Assembly (NCBI GenBank): GCA_022563255.1
Contig: JADFNS010000006.1
Span: 1-64,000, forward strand
DNA: 64,000 nucleotides
Direction: 5' to 3'
Origin: Pseudomonadota bacterium
GTDB lineage: Bacteria; Pseudomonadota; Gammaproteobacteria; Steroidobacterales; Woeseiaceae
Translations under genes and position numbers: made by a program
In this document: positions 39,251-47,834 of the stretch, in pieces
How the letters are laid out: each line of letters opens with the position of its first letter
Position numbering within the stretch: the stretch's first letter is position 1
The notes under the pieces: model-generated
Databases searched by the model: none
What the model saw: only the letters and a program-made list of their open reading frames with translations
What the model was told of the DNA's origin: nothing

Positions 39251-39559
39251 CTTCAGTTCTTCAGTTCTTCAGCTCTGTTGGTTCATTTCAGGCACCGACC
39301 ATTTCCAGCCACTATAGCTTTGGGTGCTCTCATAGCCCGGCCAAAGCGAGAACCCGGCAACATGAAACAGGTCGATGCACGTAAATCCATGCCGGTCCCT
39401 GAGGTGCTTCCCGGCAGCGGGTGCGGCGCTGCAAATCGGGCAGGACGAGCTTTCGGGCGCGGATAATAGCAGTGCGCGGCGGCCTAAACCAGTCAAAATC
39501 ACGCGTCCCTGTTGAGGCCGGTTCGTATCACATAAAAACTATTATAAAACAGCGAGTTA

Positions 39560-40249
39560 CTAGCGACGTAGAATCGCCAGCCAGCGCGCAATATTGAGCA
39601 GGCTCATTAACGACGCTGACACGTAAGTGAGGGCGGCAGCACGCAGTAATTTTCGCGCATGCGGGCGGTCCACTCGCCGCAGAATTTTGTGTTCGTCGAG
39701 CAGCGGCAGCGCGCGGTTAAAGCTGGCGTCGAATTCAGTTGGCAAGGTGACGAAATGCACCAGCGCGGAGGTAGCAAGAGTGAGTAGGCCCGCTGCAAAC
39801 ATCAGCAAACTCAGTGCTGGCACGCGCGTAACAATTCCAAGAAATGGCGAAACCATCAGTATGCCCGCACCGAGTTTTTCGATGCCGCCGGTGGCCCGGA
39901 CCAGCCGTGTTCGCCACTTCAGCGGCGCGTAGTGGGTGTGATCCTGTATAGCATGGCCGACCTCATGGGCTGCGACCGTGATGGCGGTCAATGAGTGCCC
40001 GTCGTGTTTGTCGGGTGTGAGCCGCACGGCTTTCGCGATCGGGTCGTAGTGATCGCCGCTCTCGGATGACTCGACGACGACGGATTGCAGCCCGTGCTTG
40101 TCCAGCAACTGGCGTGCGAGACTCGCCCCGGTCGCGGCATATCGGTTGGCGGGTTCGGCGTAGCGGGTCATGACTCGTCGCACCCAGATGCTAGGCCCGA
40201 AGACCAGTGCCACTATGGTCGTGATGGCGATGATGTAAGCCATATCCAC
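39560..40249 (-). CDS. Zinc metallopeptidase (YugP/DUF2227-like)
   Basis: VTIAVAAHEVGHAIQDHTHYAPLKWR-type HEXGH motif (AHEVGHAIQD), TLPTEFDASFNRALPLL. Confidence 0.88.
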   Translation of the reverse strand: MDMAYIIAITTIVALVFGPSIWVRRVMTRYAEPANRYAATGASLARQLLDKHGLQSVVVESSESGDHYDPIAKAVRLTPDKHDGHSLTAITVAAHEVGHAIQDHTHYAPLKWRTRLVRATGGIEKLGAGILMVSPFLGIVTRVPALSLLMFAAGLLTLATSALVHFVTLPTEFDASFNRALPLLDEHKILRRVDRPHARKLLRAAALTYVSASLMSLLNIARWLAILRR

Positions 40250-40279
40250 ATCGTAGCGCGCAATTCGCGCCGGTGAAAA

Positions 40280-41509
40280 CTACTTTCTGGCCGATGCAGC
40301 CGCGTAGTCCTCTACTTTTTTCCAGACGCGCAGAAGGTTCTCGCCGAGAATTTTCCGTATGTCGTCTTCGCTGTAGCCGCGCTGCAACAGCCCTTTGACC
40401 AGGTTCGGATATGACGAGACATCCTTTAAGCCAACGGGCAACGAATCGCCGACACCGTCGTAATCAGAACCGATACCAACATGATCTATGCTGGTTAGCG
40501 AGACCACGTGATCGATATGATCGAGTACGTCGTCGAGTGTTGCGTAAGGAAGCGGGCCGTTTTCCTCGGCGTAAATCGCCGGGTAGGCTCTATACAGGTC
40601 GAGCTTGGATAATTCCGGATGCTCGACCGTATACAATTTTTTGGCAGCTGATCTGGCGTCGCTGTAAGCGCGAGCCTCCGCAGTGACAAAGGACGAGCCG
40701 AAATTGATCTGCACCACGCCGCCGTTGGCGGCGAGTGCGACGATCATTTCGTCGTCCATATTGCGCTCAAAGCCTGGCGTGAAATGCCTGGCCGACGAGT
40801 GCGACGCGATGACAGGAACCTCGCTGATCTCGATGACCTGCCAGAACGCTGCGTCGGAAGCATGACTGATATCGACCATGATACCGAGTCGGTTCATTTC
40901 CCTGACTACCCTGGCGCCGAATTCGCTCAGACCGTTCCACTGCCGATTCTCGTCGTATGAGGAATCGGCGATGTGGTTCGACAGGCTGTGCGTGAGCGTG
41001 ATGTAACGGATGCCGCGATCGTAAAAATATTGCAGATTGTCCAGGTCGCCTTCGATCGGCGAGCCATTTTCCATGCCCATGGGCAGGGAAATGACGCCGG
41101 CTGCAAATTGCTCACGAACGTCGCTGGTCGTGCGGGCGAGGGCAAATTTTTCGGGCCACTGTTCGACAAAGCCCTCAATCATATCTATCAGTCCATCCGC
41201 GGATTCTTTGGAGTCTCCTGCCGCTTCCAGCTCGGCCGGAGTGTAGATCGACATGAACGGTGCGTTTAACGCTCCGGCCACTGCGCGCGGATAATCAAAA
41301 TCTCCACTTTCAGTCGCCTTCGATATGTCGTCAGGTGCGATCGTCAGCCGAAATGGAACATCAATGTGAGTGTCGACGATGATGCTCGAGCGGGAAATTC
41401 GGGCCGCTTCGGCACTGAGATCGATCTCGGTGGACTCGCTACAAGCGAATAGAAACAGGGCCGAAAGGACGGCACCGCAGAGTTTGTTCAGCATTATCGG
41501 AACCGTCAT
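40280..41509 (-). CDS. Membrane dipeptidase (M19), lipoprotein
   Basis: IIVDTHIDVPFRL, VDISHASDAAFWQVIEISEVPVIASHSS, HVGIGSDYDGVGD; lipobox LFAC; annotated start internal to ORF. Confidence 0.9.
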   Translation of the reverse strand: MTVPIMLNKLCGAVLSALFLFACSESTEIDLSAEAARISRSSIIVDTHIDVPFRLTIAPDDISKATESGDFDYPRAVAGALNAPFMSIYTPAELEAAGDSKESADGLIDMIEGFVEQWPEKFALARTTSDVREQFAAGVISLPMGMENGSPIEGDLDNLQYFYDRGIRYITLTHSLSNHIADSSYDENRQWNGLSEFGARVVREMNRLGIMVDISHASDAAFWQVIEISEVPVIASHSSARHFTPGFERNMDDEMIVALAANGGVVQINFGSSFVTAEARAYSDARSAAKKLYTVEHPELSKLDLYRAYPAIYAEENGPLPYATLDDVLDHIDHVVSLTSIDHVGIGSDYDGVGDSLPVGLKDVSSYPNLVKGLLQRGYSEDDIRKILGENLLRVWKKVEDYAAASARK

Positions 41510-41540
41510 GCTGTGAAGGGCCGGGGATTGTAACAAGACT

Positions 41541-41795
41541 CTAGACAGATAGTTCACGTTGTTTGGGTTGCCAATGTGCGAGGCTGACCTGCGCGTTGCC
41601 GATGCCAAGTCCGCGCACCCAGCGAGCCGCCGCATCGAGCGTGGCCCAGGTCCGCACCTTGCCCTTGCGTGTTTCTGCCGTGATCGGCCCGTTTGGCGTT
41701 TTTGCTTCGATGTGAAAACGTGCGCCACTGGCGATGATGTTGATGTTCGTGATGGCGCCGGCGGCCACCATAGCGCGTAACATGCGTTCATCCAT
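41541..41795 (-). CDS. Small basic protein paired with RHH protein (plasmid-maintenance-like)
   Basis: 84 aa MDERMLRAMVAAGAITNINIIASGARFHIEAKTPNGPITAETRKGKVRTWATLDAAARWVRGLGIGNAQVSLAHW; overlaps upstream RHH gene. Confidence 0.6.
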   Translation of the reverse strand: MDERMLRAMVAAGAITNINIIASGARFHIEAKTPNGPITAETRKGKVRTWATLDAAARWVRGLGIGNAQVSLAHWQPKQRELSV

Positions 41796-41982
41796 TGGAC
41801 GTCTCCGGGAATAAATCGGTTTGTTCCGGAATACTTATGCCGCTGCGGTCGCAGTGCCTGCGGATCAACATTTCGACCATGTTGGCTACGCTGCGGTGTT
41901 CCCGCGCTGCCGCTTCTCGCACAGCTTCCTTGAGTCCGGGCTCAATTCGCAGGTTAAGGGTGGATACCTTGGTCTTCGCCAT
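41788..41982 (-). CDS. Ribbon-helix-helix (Arc/CopG type) DNA-binding protein
   Basis: MAKTKVSTLNLRIEPGLKEAVREAAAREHRSVANMVEMLIRRHCDRSG. Confidence 0.75.
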   Translation of the reverse strand: MAKTKVSTLNLRIEPGLKEAVREAAAREHRSVANMVEMLIRRHCDRSGISIPEQTDLFPETSNG

Positions 41983-42081
41983 GCGACACATTGTATAGGA
42001 GAACAACAGCGAATGTAACGCGTTTCGCAGTAGGTGTTTTCCCCAATATCTCAGCCGACCGGCGTAGCGTAAAATGTCGGT

Positions 42082-42186
42082 ATGGAACAGATTTTCTTTA
42101 TGATATGCATGGCTCTAGGCGTTGGCTCGGTCGCAATGATAGGCCTTACCCTGCTGGCTATTGTGATGGGTAAAATAGACGTCTGA
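42082..42186 (+). CDS. Single-TM small protein (34 aa), not in ORF track
   Basis: MEQIFFMICMALGVGSVAMIGLTLLAIVMGKIDV*. Confidence 0.35.
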   Translation: MEQIFFMICMALGVGSVAMIGLTLLAIVMGKIDV

Positions 42187-42193
42187 CGAAGCC

Positions 42194-42618
42194 ATGCAGC
42201 TCGCAAGCGTGAACCTAGGGCAGGTCAAAACGATCGCCCACGGCAAAAAGCGATTTTCCACAGGTATTTGCAAGCGTCCGGTGACTGCTCCGGTCTTCCT
42301 GGGCGAAATGGGCGCGCGTGACGACGCGATTGCCGATCTTGAGCACATGGCGGTCTGGATCAGGCGATCTACGCGTACAGCGCTGACGACTATGACTGGT
42401 GGCGCGTATTGAACCAAGGCCATGTGCAGGTTGATGATACGGTGACACTCGTCGAAAACGACACCGCTATCGTTTCGATATTGAATCTCTTCCGGTTTTC
42501 ATATGACGTTAAACATGACGCGGAAGAACTGTGTCGATTTTTGCCAGCGCCTATTGCTGAACGGTTCCGGACAAAAATAGAAAGCAAACTTGAGAATCTG
42601 CAGCGGGCTTCAGATTAA
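42194..42618 (+). pseudogene. MOSC domain protein, frameshift plus internal deletion
   Basis: VNLGQVKTIAHGKKRFSTGICKRPVTAPVFLGEMGARDDAIADLEH, then +1 frame HGGLDQAIYAYSADDYDWW joined to RVLNQGHVQVDDTVTLVE... Confidence 0.7.
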
Positions 42619-44829
42619 TTCTGCTTTTTCGAGCAAAGCGCTCCAGTCTTCCCTGGATCTGGCATCCTCGACATTTCGCCGCATGCTCTCGATCTTTTCA
42701 TTGATTCGTTGTTCGACCAACTTGAATCTCGGGTCGCTCCGCAGCGGCTCAATAATGGGGTCCTCATCGAAGGGCCAGCCATCAAATGCCTGCGAACTGA
42801 CATAGCCATTATCGACCGCCTCGATCAAAGCCTCCATGGCCGCATTGGGTCGACCGCGAAGCGTCAGAATGTGGACGTCACTGAGGCCGCGTCCGGCCAA
42901 TCCCAGTCTCGGTAAATCATGCACCACAGGTTCGGCACCGTCCAGAAGCGTTCGTGCCCGACCGGGCCTGTCCAGTTTTTGTTCAACGAAGGCCAGCAGT
43001 ATGGCCGCCTGCACGTTGTTTGTGTCGACAACTATCTTCACATCGCCAACTAGCCTTGGACTCATATCCACCAAGTCTCGATAAGCGCGCTCGTAATCGT
43101 GTGTTATCAGCGCCGAGTTGATGGCAATATCGCGTCTGAAACCTATCGGCACTGACGACTCCGCAGCAATATTATCCAGAGCTACCAAGGTTTCTTCGTA
43201 GTTGCGGGTCATGTACTTCAGGATGCTATCGCCCAGCGGGTACACCAGATGGTCTGCAGGGAAATCGTCAAGGAAGTCGATGATTGCATCGTCATCGCCG
43301 AAAGTCTGAAAAATTCCAAGCAGGTCGCCGCCCGTTAGAGGATCAGTGGTCAACGCGCTTTCCCGCCTGCCCCATGCGATCGCCTCATCAAGCCGGCCAA
43401 GTTTTTGCAGGTGCGTGCTCAGGCTGCCATATGGAGTAGACCAGTCAGGAAAAATTGAAATGGCCCTGAGCAGAAAGTCGGTAGCTCTGTCATTCTTGCC
43501 AACCAATGCATACAAATTTGGCAAGTTGACATAGGGGATGCGCCCGCGCGGGTCTATGACCAGCGCTCGCGTCAATAATTCGATTGCGGCATCAATCTCA
43601 CCTTCCGCCTGGTGCAATGACGAAAACCAGACATAGGCATAGGCGAGATTAGGATTGAGTTCGATCGCAGTTCGGAACGATTGGGCGGCGTCGATATTGC
43701 CAGTACCGATGCCCGCTCTTTGCCACTGCATCATCTCCAGGAGACCCCTGGCGGCGAAAGCTTCGGCTAACTGCGGGTCAACCTGCAGAGCTTTGTCGAT
43801 TGCAGCGGCGGCCGTGTCAAATGCAACACTCGGCACTAGCGACGCGTGGTTTGACAACGTGACCAAAACGGTTTCAGCCAGGGCTGCGTGCGCTTGTGCA
43901 TAGTCTGGATCCAGCGATATCGCGCTCTCAAACTGTTGACGGGCGTCGATAAGGCTCTGGAAAGATCGTTCCGACAAGTTTCCCCGGCCTTTCACATACT
44001 CGGTATACGCCTCAATATTAACAGTCGGAATACTCGCAATCCGCAGCTCTTCTTCAGGCGTCAGGGCCGCTCTTAAAGACGTCGCTATTTGTGCGGATAT
44101 TTCGGATTGCAGCTCGAAGATATTCTGCATGGTGTATGCGCGGTCGAAGGAGCTTGCCCAAATATGTTCATCTGTTTTGGCATCGATCAACTGCACTGTT
44201 ATCCGTACCTGATCACCTGAGCGCTGCACAGCCCCTTCAAGTATCGTTGAGACGCCCAGCTCTTCGCCTATCTGACGCATATTCTTGGTGGTATCCCGAT
44301 ACTCATTCATCGAAGTTCGGGAAATGACGCGCAGAGATTCGATATTCGAGAGTCGTGTCAGAATGTCGTCATGGATGCCGTCTACAAAAAAACGATCATC
44401 CTTATTTTTACTTCGACTCGTAAATGGCAGTACCGCAATGGAATCCAGTCTGTTTGCTCGGGTAATTTCAATCGGATCGCCGCGTATCCCGGTAATATTG
44501 AAGGTAATTGAAATACCTAATGCAAACACAAGCAACGCAATAATTATTTTATTCATCTTGTTGCTGGAAGTGGGCTGCGCCGCCGCGGCATCGACGTTGC
44601 TTTCGATTGCAGAACCTTCCGGCGCCGTATTGAATACCCATGCGACGATTATCGATACGAAAAAACCGACCAGGACGATAATGACGTAAATCTTAAAAAA
44701 CCACTGCGGGACACCGAATGTTGGTAACAGGACGGAACCTGCTTCCACAAGTATCCATGAAGCGAGCGCGTAGGCTGCGGCGAGCCGCGGAATATTTCTG
44801 CGTTTTAGATCTGACAAGAATGAGCGCAT
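42610..44829 (-). CDS. TM protein with TolB-like (FlgO-type) domain and TPR repeats
   Basis: IAVLPFTSRSKNKDDRFFVDGIHDDILTRLSNIESLRVISRTSMNEYRDT; multiple TPR-like repeats. Confidence 0.8.
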   Translation of the reverse strand: MRSFLSDLKRRNIPRLAAAYALASWILVEAGSVLLPTFGVPQWFFKIYVIIVLVGFFVSIIVAWVFNTAPEGSAIESNVDAAAAQPTSSNKMNKIIIALLVFALGISITFNITGIRGDPIEITRANRLDSIAVLPFTSRSKNKDDRFFVDGIHDDILTRLSNIESLRVISRTSMNEYRDTTKNMRQIGEELGVSTILEGAVQRSGDQVRITVQLIDAKTDEHIWASSFDRAYTMQNIFELQSEISAQIATSLRAALTPEEELRIASIPTVNIEAYTEYVKGRGNLSERSFQSLIDARQQFESAISLDPDYAQAHAALAETVLVTLSNHASLVPSVAFDTAAAAIDKALQVDPQLAEAFAARGLLEMMQWQRAGIGTGNIDAAQSFRTAIELNPNLAYAYVWFSSLHQAEGEIDAAIELLTRALVIDPRGRIPYVNLPNLYALVGKNDRATDFLLRAISIFPDWSTPYGSLSTHLQKLGRLDEAIAWGRRESALTTDPLTGGDLLGIFQTFGDDDAIIDFLDDFPADHLVYPLGDSILKYMTRNYEETLVALDNIAAESSVPIGFRRDIAINSALITHDYERAYRDLVDMSPRLVGDVKIVVDTNNVQAAILLAFVEQKLDRPGRARTLLDGAEPVVHDLPRLGLAGRGLSDVHILTLRGRPNAAMEALIEAVDNGYVSSQAFDGWPFDEDPIIEPLRSDPRFKLVEQRINEKIESMRRNVEDARSREDWSALLEKAELI

Positions 44830-44934
44830 GCAGCGATTATGGCGCGGAATGAAGAAAATCGCAGCTATATCTTCATATGATATCGAACTAAGAGACGATT
44901 ACGGGGTGGGCGAGCGGGGTGCTACAATTCCCGC

Positions 44935-45060
44935 ATGCGCAGCATTCTTCCAATCGCGTCTGTAATTCTCGCCCTCATCGCGGCAGGCTGCATCGCCTAT
45001 ATCGCGTGGGAGTTCACCAAAGAAGCCTCGGGCGAGAATAATTCGGGCGATGAAGAGTGA
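44935..45060 (+). CDS. Small single-TM protein (41 aa)
   Basis: MRSILPIASVILALIAAGCIAYIAWEFTKEASGENNSGDEE*. Confidence 0.35.
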   Translation: MRSILPIASVILALIAAGCIAYIAWEFTKEASGENNSGDEE

Positions 45061-45064
45061 GCGC

Positions 45065-46504
45065 CTAGCGTCGGCGCTCCCGGCTTTCACCCCGATCATG
45101 TCCGGATTGGCGAGAATGAGATTCCGAGCTGCCGCGACTCTCGCTGCTTCTGCTGCTTTGGTTATCACGACTTCCTGATTGCTGCTGCCGCGGCGCTTGC
45201 TCGCGACGTACAGGTTCGCTTTGTCGATGAACTTGCGCTGCAGGCGCGCGTTCCCGGGTCTGACGAACGGGTTCCTGGTGTCTTGTCGTACCAGATCTGA
45301 CGACCGGCTCCTGACGATGTGAATCGCGTGAGCGTACTACAGGCTCCTGGCGACGAGTATCGCGAGTTCGAACGACGGTTTCCTGACGGCGAGATTCGCG
45401 CGAACGAAAGACCGGTTCTTCGCGATGTGAATCGCGTGACTGAACGGTCGAATTGTTGCTGCGAGTTCGCGTGGTCCGCGTTTCGTGCGACCGAATTGCC
45501 GGTTGCACCTCTCTATCGCGAAACGCAATTGGCTGATAGTCGCGGCTTTGCGTTCCACTGCGGTGCGACGACCTGACGCCTGCTCTGACGTAGCCCTCGC
45601 GTCGCACGAACTGGCGCCGATTGCTTCTCGGTCTCCACCGATCGCCGTTGGAATAATGATTGACGGTGACGGTCCTGCCGCCAACGTATGTCGTGTTGTA
45701 GACGTTGATTGTCGGACGCCGGTACCACCAGTTATCCCGGTAGTGGTGCCCATAGTAAGGGTGCCCGTGGTAGCTGTGGTGATAGACGTGCAGGCTGTCG
45801 GAAAACCAGCCAATCGAAAATGCCGTCGTAACGCCCCAGAAGAATCCATGGTCGAAGTGATGGCCCACGGAGTACGGGTAGTAGTAAACAGGGTAGGCGT
45901 GCGGATAGTAGTGATAGACCGGGTACGGCTGATACACGACGACCCGGCTCGGCTCATAGTACGGCACATAAATGACATCTTCAGCGACCGGTGAAATTTC
46001 GATCACACCGTCATCGTTCGACACCGTCTGGTACTCGTCACTCTTCAAATTGCCCGCCGCATACGCGGTGTCACGAAATGTTTCGATTGCGGCGATGACG
46101 TCGGCCTGTTGAGCGACAATCGCCTCGCCCAGTTTCCATGTCCAGTCGAGATCGTTATTCAACAGGTCGATGACCTCAGGATAATTCGTTAGCGCCACAA
46201 CGGAGTCATCCCAGTCCGGATCGGGCTGCAGGGATGAATCGTTTTTCAAAGCCTCAAGAAAACGAGCCGCCTGCACGATTTGCAGCGGATAAGCAGATGC
46301 CGGCAATACGATCGCAAGCAAGTCATCCGGATAAAGAGCAACGGGGCCGACCAGTTCCTGCAACTCGGCAGCAGAAAGGATTGGCGTTATGTCTGCCTGA
46401 GATTCGGACTTGCCGATAACATTGCCATCATCGTCAACAGGTACCTGCGCCTGCGAAAGCACGGGTATCAGTAGGAGTAATGCAGTAGCTAGTAGGGCTC
46501 TCAT
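45065..46504 (-). CDS. DUF3300 domain protein with RS-rich C-terminal 12-aa repeats
   Basis: LSAAELQELVGPVALYPDDLLAIVLPASAYPLQIVQAARFLE; C-terminus RRQETVVRTRDTRRQEPVVRSRDSHRQEPVVRS. Confidence 0.9.
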   Translation of the reverse strand: MRALLATALLLLIPVLSQAQVPVDDDGNVIGKSESQADITPILSAAELQELVGPVALYPDDLLAIVLPASAYPLQIVQAARFLEALKNDSSLQPDPDWDDSVVALTNYPEVIDLLNNDLDWTWKLGEAIVAQQADVIAAIETFRDTAYAAGNLKSDEYQTVSNDDGVIEISPVAEDVIYVPYYEPSRVVVYQPYPVYHYYPHAYPVYYYPYSVGHHFDHGFFWGVTTAFSIGWFSDSLHVYHHSYHGHPYYGHHYRDNWWYRRPTINVYNTTYVGGRTVTVNHYSNGDRWRPRSNRRQFVRREGYVRAGVRSSHRSGTQSRDYQPIAFRDREVQPAIRSHETRTTRTRSNNSTVQSRDSHREEPVFRSRESRRQETVVRTRDTRRQEPVVRSRDSHRQEPVVRSGTTRHQEPVRQTRERAPAAQVHRQSEPVRREQAPRQQQSGSRDNQSSRSSESRGSSESHSRQSGHDRGESRERRR

Positions 46505-46609
46505 AGGGCCTCCCGGTCCTGGTCGATGCGGACTGTTTGATATTGCTGACGATGATATCGCAGCCTAGCTGAACGGACCCTTAACGGCTGTTAACTATCG
46601 CTATTTTTG

Positions 46610-47140
46610 CTACTCGTCGTCGCCGCCGTGCCAGGCCAGGAACTTCCAGCCGTCGTCGGTCCTGACCAGAATATCGGTGTATCGGCCATTGCTGCGCGCG
46701 AAATCACCGTCTTTGGTCTCGTAGGCTGTGGAGTACAGGTAATGAGCGACTGCGACGTCATCATGTACGATGATTGATAATGCATACAATTCATGCGCGA
46801 CCCGTTTTTCCGTGCGCTGATCGAACCGATACCACATCTCCATGGAATCCTTATCGCGCGGCACGGGTGAGCTCTTTTCCCAGGCGGACAAATCATCATG
46901 CATCAACCGCTGCGGCCACTTGGGGTTCCTTTTTTCAGAAGCATTCCATTCTTCTTCAATCGTTGACCAGACATCGGCCTCATCATCTCCGGGTTCCTCA
47001 GCAAAAGCGCAGTTAAGACCCAGAAAAAAAGCACCCGTCACGATTACCTTTAGCATGTCGATATTATTCATAACTCGCATCCCGATGATTTTTCGGAAAA
47101 AGCCTGGCGTGAGTTTAGTCTCAACAGGCAGGCACGACAA
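46610..47140 (-). CDS. SnoaL/NTF2-like (DUF4440-type) protein
   Basis: VAVAHYLYSTAYETKDGDFARSNGRYTDILVRTDDGWKFLAWHGG; signal peptide. Confidence 0.75.
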   Translation of the reverse strand: MSCLPVETKLTPGFFRKIIGMRVMNNIDMLKVIVTGAFFLGLNCAFAEEPGDDEADVWSTIEEEWNASEKRNPKWPQRLMHDDLSAWEKSSPVPRDKDSMEMWYRFDQRTEKRVAHELYALSIIVHDDVAVAHYLYSTAYETKDGDFARSNGRYTDILVRTDDGWKFLAWHGGDDE

Positions 47141-47143
47141 ACG

Positions 47144-47812
47144 TCACTCGTTACGGTTGTTTATGATCAGACCTCCCAGTTCCGCCAAATACCCCGCAGA
47201 GAGCGATTCCGATTCGGTGTATCGATAGATGTCGAGAAGATCAGACTCCGACAAATAGTCTGGATGGTGCGCTTCTACGATCATTGCGTATTCGAATATG
47301 CGGTCGCCTTTGGCGAGCAGCAGTTGGTAAATATGGAGTGCCAGACTGCGATTTTCCGACAGGTTCATCAATTTGACGATGGACGAGTTGCCTGCGCCCA
47401 TATCGAGCGAGCCGATATGCAGCGTCTGCTTGTGAATTTTCCAGCCATTGGCCCTGAATACTTCGCCCAGGGAATTGCCAGCCAGGACTTTCGTGTGTTC
47501 CGGGCTGTAACTTTTGTCCGGCTCAGCGGTGAAACGCACTACGGCGTATGTACGGCAGATTCTGGACTCGCCGCTCGCGCTGTAAAGGCTGGAGCGGCGC
47601 ATCCCGGCCTCGCTTGCCAATACGTCGATGCCATAGCTACCGAAGCGACGCTCGATTCGCTCGCTGTTCAGGAGTACTGTCTCCGTCGCGCAGGCACTGA
47701 GAGCCGCAACCAGCACTGCCGGTGCCAGTTTGTTGTCGCGGACAATGTCATCAAAATAACTTAGCAATCCTGAATCCTTTTCAGTAGCAGCCGCATCTTG
47801 TTTGTAATGCAT
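47144..47812 (-). CDS. Hypothetical secreted protein
   Basis: 222-aa uninterrupted ORF, lipobox-like LSACATE. Confidence 0.55.
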   Translation of the reverse strand: MHYKQDAAATEKDSGLLSYFDDIVRDNKLAPAVLVAALSACATETVLLNSERIERRFGSYGIDVLASEAGMRRSSLYSASGESRICRTYAVVRFTAEPDKSYSPEHTKVLAGNSLGEVFRANGWKIHKQTLHIGSLDMGAGNSSIVKLMNLSENRSLALHIYQLLLAKGDRIFEYAMIVEAHHPDYLSESDLLDIYRYTESESLSAGYLAELGGLIINNRNE

Positions 47813-47834
47813 CGCACATAAGGGAGAATTTTAC

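Noticed and set aside
38183-39466. 427-aa plus-strand ORF
   Set aside because: Fully antisense to fusA, which has unambiguous EF-G motifs; an artefact of high-GC codon bias.
45250-45470. Possible CRISPR-like direct repeats
   Set aside because: 36-bp units are contiguous in-frame protein repeats without spacers; no cas genes.
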